Shown: positions 39,318 through 50,171 of the stretch, piece after piece
Numbering within the stretch: the stretch's first letter is position 1
How the letters are laid out: each line of letters opens with the position of its first letter
Source: Bathynomus jamesi
Taxonomy: Eukaryota; Arthropoda; Malacostraca; Isopoda; Cirolanidae
Direction of reading: 5' to 3'
Assembly: GCA_023014485.1 (NCBI GenBank)
Contig: JAJOZX010000480.1
Coordinates: 1,244,501 to 1,308,500, forward strand
Length of the DNA: 64,000 nt
The notes under the pieces: generated by a model
What the model saw: only the letters and a program-made list of their open reading frames with translations
The model's database searches: none
Told to the model about the DNA's origin: nothing
Program-made: the position numbers and the translations under genes

Positions 39318-41556
39318 GACCAATTCGATTTCCTTAGGAAGTGTTATAGTGAAAAAGTCATCCCAAAATCCCTGCTTGGAACACGATACCGTATGTTGGA
39401 CGATACGCCGTTTGGTGACACCGAAAGGATTATTTTAAAGAAACATATTAATATAGCCCGCATTGAAGTGAAGAACGCCTTCAGAGAGTCCGAAGTAAGA
39501 AAAAATATTTTTTTCCACCGTTCCTCATGCGTGGAGAAGTACACTTTTGGATGATATTTACAACAACTTACGTAGAAGATGCAGAACTCAGAATAGGAAA
39601 TTAAACAATAGACTGGAGGATTTAATTCATAATAGTTACTGGACTAAAAAAAGTGATTTTAGTAATATTGTTAACTTGTCGTCCCAAGAACTAGACTTCA
39701 ATATGAAATGTGCGTTAGGTTTTGGATTAGGTTTCTCAGTCCCAAAAAAGCCCAGCAGTTTACTGATTGCTAAGTCTTTTATTAATTTTGAAAACACAGT
39801 AATATTTCCGAAAGTGAGGTGACTTTAGCAAAAGGTTGTGTGTATAGTGCTTTTAATACGAAGTTTGAATCGAATTATCCTTTGAGGTTTGAAAAAGCCC
39901 TAAAAACACTGAAAAATAATGATTCATTACATATTACTAAAGCGGACAAATCCAATTCGATCGTCATCATGGACAAAAACAGTTATGTTGAAAAGATGAA
40001 TACGTTATTAAGTGATCGTGACACGTACAAACCTCTAAATAGAGACCCATTGGAGGATGTTAATAAAATGTTTAACAGAAAATTAAGAGAAATATTAAAA
40101 AATAACTATAATGGGCTTTCACAGCAGTTTCTTAGTATTAATTCGTCACTACCATATCTGTACGGCTTAGTAAAAACACACAAAGTTAATAATCCCATGA
40201 GGCCTATTGTTAGCTCAGTGGGCTCCGTAACCTATAAGCTATCGAAATGGTTAGTTAGTTTATTAACACCATTAGTTGGCTCTGTTTCTGAGTCACATAT
40301 TATAAATAGCATGGATCTTATTGACAAACTGAAGTTCCCTAATGACCCTAATTTCAAATTGGTAAGCTTCGATGTATGCTCGCTATTCACAAAAGTCCCT
40401 GTTGATGACCTACTTGATTTCTTAAAAGATAAGATTTCTGAATATTCTTTCCCTGTTCAACACAACACTCTTATTGAGTTAATTAAGCTGTGTGTCAAAG
40501 ATTGTAAATTTCAGTTTGAAAATAAGTTTTATGTTATGTCGTTTGGATTGGCTATGGGAAATCCCCTTTCACCTGTACTAGCTAATTTATATATGGAATT
40601 TTTTGAAAGTAGAATTTTGCCTACGATTGTTAATTTTAACCTGTTTGGTACAGGTATATAGATGATATTTTATGCCTTTGGCCTAATAATTGGATGTGGA
40701 CTTATTTCTTGGTAGGCTCAACAATTTAGCCCCATCTATTAAGTTTACAGTTGAAAAAGAAAATGAGGGAAGCCTACCTTTTCTTGATCTAAAAATTTGG
40801 AGATGCTCTAATCAGTTCAAATATGAAGTCTACCGTAAGCCTACTAATAATAACTCTTACGTGCATTTTTATTCTGACCATCATCCTTCGATTAAATCCT
40901 CTATTTTCTCTGCTATGTTTCTTCGAGCATTGAGAGTTGTCAGTCCTGAATTTTTAGATTCCGAGTTATGCAATATCATGAATATTGGTACTAAATTATG
41001 TTATCCTATTTCATTTTTAGATAACTGTCTTAAGAAAGCCAAGAATAGGTATTATAATAATGTAATTGTAAAGGAATTTCAGCGTAAAAATATCCTTAGC
41101 CTACCTTACCATGTTAATTTTCAATACCTTCCAACTGTACTTAAAGCAATTGGCATTAATGTAATCTTTAAGTATAATAATACTGTTAAATCACGCCTAA
41201 TAAAGAATAGCCCTGATAATGTTGTTGGTTGTGTGTATTCGATCGGATGTACACAATGTAACTCAGTATATATAGGCCAAACCGGTAAAACGTTAGATAT
41301 TAGGGTAAAACAGCATAAATATGCTTGTAGAACAGCTAGTACTTCCAATGCTTTATTTAACCATATGTATAGATGTAACCATAGCATCAAGTGGGATAGT
41401 TCTAAAGCGCTTGTTAAAAACAGAGATATAATAGAACGAAATATTCTAGAATGTGCATTTATTCATTTTAAAAACAATTTCAATAACAGCTCGGGGACTT
41501 ATAAAATTGACGATATCATGTTAAAATTTCTTTTGCCTCTCATTAACCCTTGTTAA
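39315..41556 (+). pseudogene. Penelope-like reverse transcriptase / GIY-YIG protein, frameshifted
   Basis: Four frames cover one protein: N-terminus FLRKCYSEKVIPKSLL (39315-39554), 39547-39822, RT core 39819-40661 (ITKADKSNSIVIMDK, GLVKTHKVNNPMRPIVSS, KLVSFDVCSLFTKVP, FGLAMGNPLSPVLANLYME), catalytic YRYIDDIL in a shifted frame at 40652, then 40690-41556 with FTVEKENEGSLPFLDLKI and the GIY-YIG domain (GCVYSIGCTQCNSVYIGQTG, RVKQH, final KFLLPLINPC). Known role: target-primed reverse transcription with a GIY-YIG nick. Frameshifts near 39550, 39820, 40655 and 40689 disable it, though the motifs are well kept, so the insertion is probably young. Confidence 0.9.
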
Positions 41557-41702
41557 GTATGTGCTAATTGTTTTGTTTTTCCTGTACGTTGTATATATAT
41601 ATGGGCTTCTCGCCTTTTAACTTCATTCCCTGACGAGGTGTAGCTTTGAATACACGAAAGGCCTTGGAATCGTTTTTCTTTTTCCTTGTGGGTTTGCAGC
41701 AT
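39318..41702 (+). mobile_element. Penelope-like element with GIY-YIG endonuclease
   Basis: 5'-truncated main copy joined head-on to an inverted 3' fragment at 39317. Carries RT and GIY-YIG coding sequence, then a 3' UTR with hammerhead-like motif and CCTTGTGGGTTTGCAGCA before (TA)n. Confidence 0.9.
41625..41670 (+). ncRNA. Hammerhead-ribozyme-like motif
   Basis: ATTCC (stem I), CTGACGA, an extra G, stem II GTGTA-GCTTTGAA-TACAC, GAAA, GGCC (palindromic stem III), TT, GGAAT (stem I). All conserved core bases are present; predicted cut after CUU. Position in the Penelope 3' UTR fits published hammerheads of this class. Confidence 0.62.
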
Positions 41703-41815
41703 ATATATATGCATATAACTGCAATGACCGCGCAGTATATAAATGAATAGAAACGACATAAGTGTTAAGGAACGTTTCCGCACACGAGGAGGAGAGATAA
41801 CGAATAATGAAAAAT

Positions 41816-41892
41816 GAGGCGAACCGCCCGGGAATCGAACCCAGGGCCTTCCAATTGCCGGTTGGATGCTCTACCATTATGCTACGGACCTC
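41816..41892 (-). tRNA. tRNA-like sequence, array 2 unit 1
   Basis: As array 1 but D arm GCAT...GAGC, with one mismatch; same CCGGCAA anticodon loop. Confidence 0.45.
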
Positions 41893-42078
41893 ACTCAATC
41901 ACAAATCGAAATTCTCCCACATAGGGCAGAAACCAATGCCCTGAGAGGGCACCCTCGCAAATCGTGAATATGCGCATATAACTGCAATGACCGCGCAGTA
42001 TATAAATGAATAGAAACGACATAAGTGTTAAGGAACGTTTCCGCACACGAGGAGGAGAGATAACGAATAATGAAAAAT

Positions 42079-42154
42079 GAGGCGAACCGCCCGGGAATCG
42101 AACCAGGGCCTTCCAATTGCCGGTTGGATGCTCTACCATTATGCTACGGACCTC
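42079..42154 (-). tRNA. tRNA-like sequence, array 2 unit 2
   Basis: One base deleted in the T-arm stem (AACCAGG instead of AACCCAGG on the plus strand). Confidence 0.4.
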
Positions 42155-42340
42155 ACTCAATCACAAATCGAAATTCTCCCACATAGGGCAGAAACCAATG
42201 CCCTGAGAGGGCACCCTCGCAAATCGTGAATATGCGCATATAACTGCAATGACCGCGCAGTATATAAATGAATAGAAACGACATAAGTGTTAAGGAACGT
42301 TTCCGCACACGAGGAGGAGAGATAACGAATAATGAAAAAT

Positions 42341-42417
42341 GAGGCGAACCGCCCGGGAATCGAACCCAGGGCCTTCCAATTGCCGGTTGGATGCTCTACC
42401 ATTATGCTACGGACCTC
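42341..42417 (-). tRNA. tRNA-like sequence, array 2 unit 3
   Basis: Full-length copy matching unit 1. Confidence 0.45.
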
Positions 42418-42603
42418 ACTCAATCACAAATCGAAATTCTCCCACATAGGGCAGAAACCAATGCCCTGAGAGGGCACCCTCGCAAATCGTGAATATGCGC
42501 ATATAACTGCAATGACCGCGCAGTATATAAATGAATAGAAACGACATAAGTGTTAAGGAACGTTTCCGCACACGAGGAGGAGAGATAACGAATAATGAAA
42601 AAT

Positions 42604-42680
42604 GAGGCGGACCGCCCGGGAATCGAACCCAGGGCCTTCCAATTGCCGGTTGGATGCTCTACCATTATGCTACGGACCTC
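42604..42680 (-). tRNA. tRNA-like sequence, array 2 unit 4
   Basis: One substitution at the 3' side (CGGTCCG for CGGTTCG). Confidence 0.45.
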
Positions 42681-42934
42681 ACTCAATCACAAATCGAAAT
42701 TCTCCCACATAGGGCAGAAACCAATGCCCTGAGAGGGCACCCTCGCAAATCGTGAATATGCGCATATAACTGCAATGACCGCGCGGAAACGTTCCTTAAC
42801 ACTTATGTCGTTTCTATTCATTTATATACTGCGCGGTCATTGCAGTTATATGCGCATATTCACGATTTGCGAGGGTGCCCTCTCAGGGCATTGGTTTCTG
42901 CCCTATGTGGGAGAATTTCGATTTGTGATTGAGT

Positions 42935-43011
42935 GAGGTCCGTAGCATAATGGTAGAGCATCCAACCGGCAATTGGAAGGCCCTGGGTTCGATTCCCGGG
43001 CGGTTCGCCTC
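42935..43011 (+). tRNA. tRNA-like sequence, array 2 unit 5
   Basis: First unit after the strand switch; followed by a 2-base CT insertion in its spacer (43079). Confidence 0.45.
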
Positions 43012-43199
43012 ATTTTTCATTATTCGTTATCTCTCCTCCTCGTGTGCGGAAACGTTCCTTAACACTTATGTCGTTTCTCTATTCATTTATATACTGCGCG
43101 GTCATTGCAGTTATATGCGCATATTCACGATTTGCGAGGGTGCCCTCTCAGGGCATTGGTTTCTGCCCTATGTGGGAGAATTTCGATTTGTGATTGAGT

Positions 43200-43276
43200 G
43201 AGGTCCGTAGCATAATGGTAGAGCATCCAACCGGCAATTGGAAGGCCCTGGGTTCGATTCCCGGGCGGTTCGCCTC
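43200..43276 (+). tRNA. tRNA-like sequence, array 2 unit 6
   Basis: Matches unit 5. Confidence 0.45.
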
Positions 43277-43462
43277 ATTTTTCATTATTCGTTATCTCTC
43301 CTCCTCGTGTGCGGAAACGTTCCTTAACACTTATGTCGTTTCTATTCATTTATATACTGCGCGGTCATTGCAGTTATATGCGCATATTCACGATTTGCGA
43401 GGGTGCCCTCTCAGGGCATTGGTTTCTGCCCTATGTGGGAGAATTTCGATTTGTGATTGAGT

Positions 43463-43539
43463 GAGGTCCGTAGCATAATGGTAGAGCATCCAACCGGCAA
43501 TTGGAAGGCCCTGGGTTCGATTCCCGGGCGGTTCGCCTC
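43463..43539 (+). tRNA. tRNA-like sequence, array 2 unit 7
   Basis: Matches unit 5; 263 bp after unit 6. Confidence 0.45.
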
Positions 43540-43725
43540 ATTTTTCATTATTCGTTATCTCTCCTCCTCGTGTGCGGAAACGTTCCTTAACACTTATGTC
43601 GTTTCTATTCATTTATATACTGCGCGGTCATTGCAGTTATATGCGCATATTCACGATTTGCGAGGGTGCCCTCTCAGGGCATTGGTTTCTGCCCTATGTG
43701 GGAGAATTTCGATTTGTGATTGAGT

Positions 43726-43802
43726 GAGGTCCGTAGCATAATGGTAGAACATCCAACCGGCAATTGGAAGGCCCTGGGTTCGATTCCCGGGCGGTTCGCC
43801 TC
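43726..43802 (+). tRNA. tRNA-like sequence, array 2 unit 8
   Basis: D-arm variant GGTAGAACATCC instead of GGTAGAGCATCC. Confidence 0.45.
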
Positions 43803-43988
43803 ATTTTTCATTATTCGTTATCTCTCCTCCTCGTGTGCGGAAACGTTCCTTAACACTTATGTCGTTTCTATTCATTTATATACTGCGCGGTCATTGCAGT
43901 TATATGCGCATATTCACGATTTGCGAGGGTGCCCTCTCAGGGCATTGGTTTCTGCCCTATGTGGGAGAATTTCGATTTGTGATTGAGT

Positions 43989-44065
43989 GAGGTCCGTAGC
44001 ATAATGGTAGAGCATCCAACCGGCAATTGGAAGGCCCTGGGTTCGATTCCCGGGCGGTTCGCCTC
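43989..44065 (+). tRNA. tRNA-like sequence, array 2 unit 9
   Basis: Last unit; array stops in the spacer at a short (TA)n (44138-44155). Confidence 0.45.
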
Positions 44066-44389
44066 ATTTTTCATTATTCGTTATCTCTCCTCCTCGTGTG
44101 CGGAAACGTTCCTTAACACTTATGTCGTTTCTATTCACATATATATATATATATGATGTTTCTCTTTAGAATTGACTTATTAATTCAATCCATTGTTTTA
44201 TTTTTTTAGTCTAAATTTTGTTAATTCAAAGACCAAATCATTTAAGAGGAAAAGGAAAAATCAAATTACTGTAAAATATATATTTTTTAATCTCTTTGTC
44301 AACTGAAAGGCGGAAATTAATAAATCTCTATTTCTTTTAGGCTTGGTAACTACTTCGTTTAAATTCGTTAACTGATAAAGTTTTCGGTG

Positions 44390-44393
<4 letters not shown>

Positions 44394-44446
<53 letters not shown>
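44394..44446. repeat. (CT)n microsatellite
   Basis: Two CT blocks; another CT/CA/TA compound tract lies at 44574-44641. Confidence 0.95.
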
Positions 44447-44451
<5 letters not shown>

Positions 44452-45119
44452 CATTTCATATTAATATATTAATATATTTATGACCTTAGAGGAAGTAAAC
44501 CATTTAATTGGAATTTAAAATTTTATGGTGATACTTCTGCATCGCGATAAAGATCTAGAGAAACACACACAAACTCTCTCTCTCTCTCTCTCTTTCACAC
44601 ACACATACACACACACACACAATAATATATATATATATATAAAGATGGCAAATTGTTTCGAATGTTCCCTGAGGTGAGTCCTTAACAGGCCATTTAAGGA
44701 CGATCATTAAAAATCTTTTGAAACGTCGTCTAAAACGTTAATAAATCCGAAACGACGCAACTACGTTTTACACGATTCAAACGTCATTAATTATTAATGT
44801 CTTTTTTTTTCACCATTTTTCACCCTTTATTTTACCCCTGAAACGTTTATCCTCCCTCTTTATCCTCCCTCTTTATCCACGGACTAATTCTTTTTAAACT
44901 TTTTCTTTCTTACTTTTTCTCATTTCGGGCCGAGATCTTCTTTTGTTTTTGATGTCGCGAAGGATTTTCGCTCACTTGCTCCTTTCTTCTTGAAATTGAA
45001 TGGATTTTGTTTCGCAAACCTTCAGAAAGCGATTAAATAAAACGATAATGTAAAAAAATATATTTCTATATTGTAAAAATGTAAACGTATTTGAAAACGT
45101 AAACGTAAATTTGTAAACG

Positions 45120-45690
45120 TATTTAAATGTAGTTGAAGCTTCAGTAAAAATTATATAAGCTTCATTCCCTGAAGTTTCAGTAAATAAATTATATAATTTT
45201 ATTTACTGAAGTTTCAAGGAAGGAATATTATATCATTTTTTAGTAAAGTTTCAAAGAAGGACGTTTACATCATTTTTATATGCTGAAGCTTCAGGGAATG
45301 GAGCTTATATCATTGTAACTGAAGTTTCATAAAATGAAAGTTATGTAATTTTTACTGAAGCTTCAAGGAATAAAGCTTACATAATTTTTACTGAAGCTTC
45401 AAATACAATGTTTACATTTTTCATTCCTTGGAGCTTTACTAAAGTTAATATAATCTTCATTCCTTAAAGCGCCAATAAAAAATTATGTAAGAATAATTTC
45501 TTGAAGCTTCAGGAAGAATGATATAAGCTTTATTCGTTGAAGCATCAGTATATATAAATTATATAAGCTTTACCCCTTCAAGTTTCAGTAAGTTTGATAT
45601 AAGTTCCCTTGAAGACTCGGTAAAAATTTATATATAAGCTTCACTCCTTGAAGCTTCAGTTAAAATGGCATAAGCTTCATTCCTTCTATA
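45120..45690. repeat. Degenerate AAGCTT-centred quasi-satellite
   Basis: About 20 loosely spaced repeats of CTGAAGCTTCA or TTGAAGCTTCAG alternating with ATATAAGCTTCATTCC; both orientations mix because the unit is itself palindromic. Confidence 0.7.
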
Positions 45691-46219
45691 TAGATAAAAT
45701 AATTCCAAATATAAGTACAGTATTTAATCATTATTATATTATTGATGGTTCATTTTATGTGTGACATAAAATGAAACATTAAAGATATACATTTTCATAA
45801 ATTTTCTACAAAACATTAAAAAATGTGTATAACGCTTGAGCGTACAGCAAATTTGAAATCGTTTCTAGGCAATTTCGATAATACTAATACTAATGATACA
45901 TTTACTACTACTACTAGTACTACTACTACTAATAATAATAATAATAATAATACCACAGACAGTATCAGCAAAATATGAATAACCAACTTTTAGGCGTAAA
46001 ACATTTAAAAGTGTTGTATCGTAAAAACGATCTGTGGTAATGCATCCAAATCGAATCCATTAAGGAAGGCGAAGAGGCTACATTAACTTTTGATAATGAA
46101 CGAAGCTATTCCGTTTTATGGATTTATTCCCCTCGCTGATGGACTTTACATTAGCTCTAAAAGAGCCTTCTATTCTCTATTGTAATTTTATATAAGTAAC
46201 ATCCTCCTTTTATATATAT

Positions 46220-46251
<32 letters not shown>

Positions 46252-46920
46252 ATATATATATTATATATATATATATACCATTAAGCGATTTTGGTGTTTG
46301 GAGGAGAGGTTGTTTAACAATGACGAGAAAATGGAGAGATTTTAGCATTAACATTTGACTATAATTCTAAAAGTTTTGATTTAATGCGTGTAGATAAGTA
46401 TTCAGTGTTAGCTAAATACACACTAAATCCATTATCGTGTACGAATTTTTATATTCAAAAGGAATCAATTCGCGTAATAACCCGTAAAAGACACTGGTAT
46501 TAGAAGGTATTAGAAAATCCAAAAAGACTAATATTGGATTTGGTGACTCCGAGCGTTGAAATTACTTCAATTTTTATGAACGATATTTTTCATTTATACG
46601 GAAAGGAAGATATGACAAAGACGAGCAAACCATAAAACACTTAAAACATACAAGTATACACACAGGATATCAATTCTCTATAGCTATATACTCGTAATGT
46701 TTGATAATAACGAAATCATACTGTTTTGACTGAATTTTTATGAGTGTTGTCCAGTCATTGCGTATCTACTCCCTCTTTTACTTAAATAGATATACTAACA
46801 TACGAATAGTTTAATATTGATATTATTTGCGTATTTAGGTTAGAATAATGGATTTTTCCCACGAAGTAATTAAGATCGGTGAATTTAAGCTTCATACCTA
46901 AGCCTAAATATATATATTAC
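45691..46920. other. No gene seen
   Basis: AT-rich; (ACT)n/(AAT)n at 45904-45951 and interrupted (TA)n at 46213-46278. No supported coding sequence. Confidence 0.5.
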
Positions 46921-46924
46921 CCTT

Positions 46925-47053
46925 ATGTGGATTATGAATGACGGTTCAGGATCCACGTTCGGTCGACTCTTCTGCAGCAGCCCCCCTCATTTGTGGGATT
47001 TGGTGGAGGAAGGAATTGGTTTCCAATCTCCTCTATATAATATATATATTATA

Positions 47054-47089
<36 letters not shown>
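46925..47089. repeat. Dispersed-repeat fragment and (TA)n
   Basis: GACGGTTCAGGATCCACGTT, CTCTTCTGCAGCAG and CATTTGTGGGATTTGGTGGA are the inverse of blocks at 23430-23500; (TA)n at 47036-47089. Confidence 0.6.
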
Positions 47090-47092
<3 letters not shown>

Positions 47093-47292
47093 GCTACGTC
47101 GGAGCCAATGTTGTAACACCGCTTCCCGTTGATCAGCGAAGTTAAGCGACATTGGGTCTGGGTAGTAGTATTGATGGAAGACCGTCCTCCGTGTCCAGAT
47201 TATGTAGCGACCCGTGGTTCGGATCCCACGTAAAGCTGTAGGTTCCCTCCGTCATATGACCTTAGATGTTGCGAAGGAGGTTAATCAACCCC
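47090..47292 (+). mobile_element. 5S rRNA-derived SINE, best copy
   Basis: GTTGATCAGCGAAGTTAAGC, GACATTGGGTCTGGGTAGTA and GATGGAAGACCG follow 5S; tail GTGGTTCGGATCCCACGTAA, AGCTGTAGGTTCCCTCCGTC, then a TCATATGACC end. Confidence 0.82.
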
Positions 47293-47339
47293 CAATCAAT
47301 AATATATAGACTATATATATATATATATATATACACACA

Positions 47340-47622
47340 CGCGCCTCTGTGGTGTAGTGGTTAGCGTCGCTGACTACGAATCCATCGGCCACGGGATCGA
47401 GACCCGTGACGGCAATTGGTGAGCAGCAAAAACCAGCTGTTTATTTTTCCATACAAAGAAATTGGTTGGTACATAACTGGGTACCCTGGTAGCTTAGTGG
47501 TTAAGACGCTGGGCTGCTGGCGGGGCGTGGTTCAGATTCTACGTTAAACTGTAGGTCTAAGGTGGAGTGACAAGCTTGATCTTTGTCAGAATGAACAATT
47601 CGGGCAGAAGCAAAACCCAAGG

Positions 47623-47625
<3 letters not shown>
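47340..47625 (+). mobile_element. tRNA-headed SINE, fullest copy
   Basis: Two tRNA-like units: CTGTGGTGTAGTGGTTAGCG with GGGATCGAGACCC, then GGTAGCTTAGTGGTTAAGAC with GTGGTTCAGATTCTACG. Tail has ACTGTAGGTCTAAGGTGGAG, then CAGAATGAACAATTCGGGC, ending at (TA)n. Confidence 0.78.
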
Positions 47626-47689
<64 letters not shown>

Positions 47690-48024
47690 TCCAACACAGA
47701 ATGGTTGCAGGAGATAATTTTAAAGAAAAACACAGAATATAGAACAATGAACTCTTTTTGGATATTAAATCCACTCTAGTCAAAATAGCGCTAAGTTAGT
47801 TTTAAACCCTAGACCCTGTCCCAAAGCTGGGTCCTACTTGCATTGCAGATAGCTCGTGAGGGAAGTTTTATTTTGAGGCCCCTTTGCTAGTGACTCGTTG
47901 CTCGCGTTGGGCTCCTATCATGAAAGAAAGAACTTTGGTATTTGCCATCTAGGCAAATTTAGACTGTAATAGATTTAATATCCCAGAAGAGTCCCATGTT
48001 CCAGGCACATTACTTCTGTGTTTT

Positions 48025-48030
<6 letters not shown>
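47690..48030. mobile_element. Foldback element, copy 3 (diverged)
   Basis: Arms with GAACAATGAACTC...ATTAAATCCACTCTAGTC and, inverted, GATTTAATATCCCAGAAGAG; central AGATAGCTCGTGAGGGAAG kept. Confidence 0.7.

Positions 48031-48068
<38 letters not shown>
48031..48068. repeat. (TA)n microsatellite
   Basis: About 18 TA units between two mobile elements. Confidence 0.95.
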
Positions 48069-48070
<2 letters not shown>

Positions 48071-48344
48071 CAGTCAATATGTAAAGTTAGGCAATTTATA
48101 AACTGACTGAAATTCAGGCAATATGTCAAATTGCTGATACACACTTAACCTAACCTAACCTAACCTAGCTTAACCTAACCTTTCTGGTAATGCTGCATAT
48201 GCATGCTCACTGGTATTTCCCAATATGTTCTCCAAAACTTCATGACTAGGTTAGACTTAATTAGGTATTAAGTAAATCGAGTATTTAACAAATTGCCTAA
48301 AATTTCAGTCAATTTATAAATTGCATAATTTTACATATTGACTG
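48071..48344. mobile_element. MITE family 2 with telomere-like core, copy 1
   Basis: TA-flanked inverted ends CAGTCAATATGTAAAGTTAG, ~55 bp. Core 48147-48182 is a CCTAA array (four perfect units plus variants), the complement of TTAGG. Confidence 0.8.
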
Positions 48345-48347
48345 TAG

Positions 48348-48379
<32 letters not shown>

Positions 48380-48417
48380 ATATAATATATAATATATATA
48401 CATATATATATATACAC

Positions 48418-49215
48418 ACCTCGTTGCGGTTTCATGTGTCAGTCTCTCTTCACACGAAGGTCAAGCTGGTGGCCCCGCCTCTAGGCCTGGCTTGGTGGAG
48501 GAGCGAGTTGCTCTCCTGCGATCTCCACCGCACATAGTCATGTACACCCGGCTCATCTGGTACCGTCTTGAGCCAGGCATCTAGTCTTCTCTTGAAGACT
48601 TCAACTTTGACCCATGTAACGTTTCTGAGGTCCTTAGGAAGCTGGTTAAAAAGTCTTGGCCCCCTGACAACCAAGCTATTTTCCTTCAGTGTTGAGGAGG
48701 TCCCTTGTCGGGCCTTTAGTTTGGGAACACTATATATCCTGCCTTTCCTATTGTCCAGCGTTGTTTGGATGGTAAATGGGCTTAGTTTGAGGTTTGGTAC
48801 CAGTTTTTCGATCATTTTCCATATGTAGATTATGGTATACCTCTCTCTTCTTCTTTCCAGGGAGTACAGATTTAGTTTACGTAGTCTTTCCCAGTAGTTG
48901 AGTTCTTTGCAGCCATCACTCTTGGCTGTGAAATGTCTCTGAGTTTCTTCTAGTTTATTAGTTTCTTTCTTTTTATATGGGGACGTCAAAACTGAGCAGT
49001 ATTCAAGTTTTGGTATAATCAGTGTTTTTAGCAGGGGAATCATTACTGTCCTGTCCTTCTTTTGAACGTTCTTAGTACCTGTCCCGCGACTCTTTTTGCT
49101 TTGTTTATTGCTATCGATTTTGTGTCTCAAATTTGGCATCATCGGTCATTATTACCCCCAAGTCGACCGCTTTCGTGCTTCTCTGAATTTCCTGTCTATC
49201 TGGAGCATAATATGC
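48418..49215 (-). pseudogene. Non-LTR retrotransposon, 3' third only
   Basis: Minus-strand frame 48450-49142 includes KKDRTVMIPLLKTLIIPKLE, YSLERRRERYTIIYIWKMIE and VEVFKRRLDAWLKTVPDEPG, ending [13 protein letters not shown]; same family as 24.5 and 61.7 kb. 5' end truncated at a (TA)n tract (49230 on). The catalytic RT domain is absent. Confidence 0.85.
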
Positions 49216-49229
49216 ATAATATGCATAAT

Positions 49230-49247
49230 ATATATATATATATCATA

Positions 49248-49310
<63 letters not shown>

Positions 49311-49320
49311 ATATATATAT
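49230..49320. repeat. (TA)n microsatellite
   Basis: Interrupted TA run of about 90 bp. Confidence 0.95.
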
Positions 49321-49984
49321 GGGAGTGTCTGCAATACAAACTACCGAAAATAAAATAAAAATTTGCTAAGAATTTGGATATTGTTTGAACTGTGATAACA
49401 GAACATTATTACTTTCAGTGAGGCTGAGGTACATACGTACATTAGTACGTTTATCCTCTATTTACTTGGCAGTAATGTTGCGAGCTGCTCGTACCCTGAA
49501 TGGGAGTATAGGGGGGGAATGGTTTTCTGTGTAAAATATGAAACCTTTCATCATCCTTCCTCTTGAGCTATAATTAAAGTCGTCTAGAGCAGAAGTTCCC
49601 AACCTTTTTAGGTCGACTCTACCACTTTTTGCCACCATACTACTCTAAATACCACAATTAAGTGAAGAAAGTGATACCACCTAACCTAAATCTTAGAGAA
49701 GGGACCGTAGTATTTAATCTTGAATTTTGAACCTTATCTAAAAAGTTATATCTATTCTAATGATAATCATCAACATTTGTATTGAATCAAAATTTTTATT
49801 TTGGTTTTGCGCATTATCGTTAAATAATGTGAAATTGGCTTTTACTAAAAGTTGGACAACGAATAAAGCCACATTCGGAAAGCTTATGGTTTATTCTTGC
49901 TTTGTTCATCTCTCGCTAATTACTTTTGGAAATATAATTATGAAAGTAATTATCAATTAGCGAATTGCGTATTTATAACCCTGT
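49321..49984. other. No gene seen
   Basis: AT-rich; AGCAGAAGTTCCCAACCTTT at 49589 resembles a hAT-type terminus but no partner end was found. Confidence 0.4.
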
Positions 49985-50165
49985 TGCACACCACCTAAAG
50001 GAGCTCCGCGTACTATCGGAAGGGCAAAGGTCATGTGATGGTGGGAACCTACGGCTTTACGTAGAGGGGGGAGGGGGTCGCTCACCCACCTAGTGAAAAG
50101 ACCCAGCGTCGCTTATCCTGGCTGATCTGACTGGAAATGGTGCTTTGACGTAGCCACGACGTAGC
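49985..50165 (-). mobile_element. 5S rRNA-derived SINE
   Basis: Minus strand GGATAAGCGACGCTGGGTCT, ACTAGGTGGGTGAGCGACC and tail CGTAAAGCCGTAGGTTCCCA. Confidence 0.72.
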
Positions 50166-50171
50166 ATTGTA

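Larger units (their letters stand above)
41708..44136. repeat. Palindromic array 2 of ~263-bp tRNA-like units
   Basis: Four minus-strand units then five plus-strand units, switching near 42784. Period about 263 bp, units nearly identical. Related to array 1 but distinct (ACGATTTGCGAGGGTGCCCT shared; CGTTTCCGCACACGAGGAGG here). The arms could form a hairpin of over 1 kb. Confidence 0.92.

Noticed and set aside
41930..41965. Hammerhead in the tRNA-like array unit (CCCTGAGAGGGCACCCTCGC)
   Set aside because: The core reads CTGAGAG rather than CTGANGA and is followed by GCAAA instead of GAAA; it is a plain hairpin.
41623..43986. Series of identical 88-90 residue open frames starting SEVRSIMVEHPTGNWKAL
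   Set aside because: They read straight through the tRNA-like block and spacer of each repeat unit; repetition of the DNA explains them, with no protein features.
47090..47292. Functional 5S rRNA gene
   Set aside because: Only the first part resembles 5S; the 3' half is replaced by a SINE tail shared among four copies.
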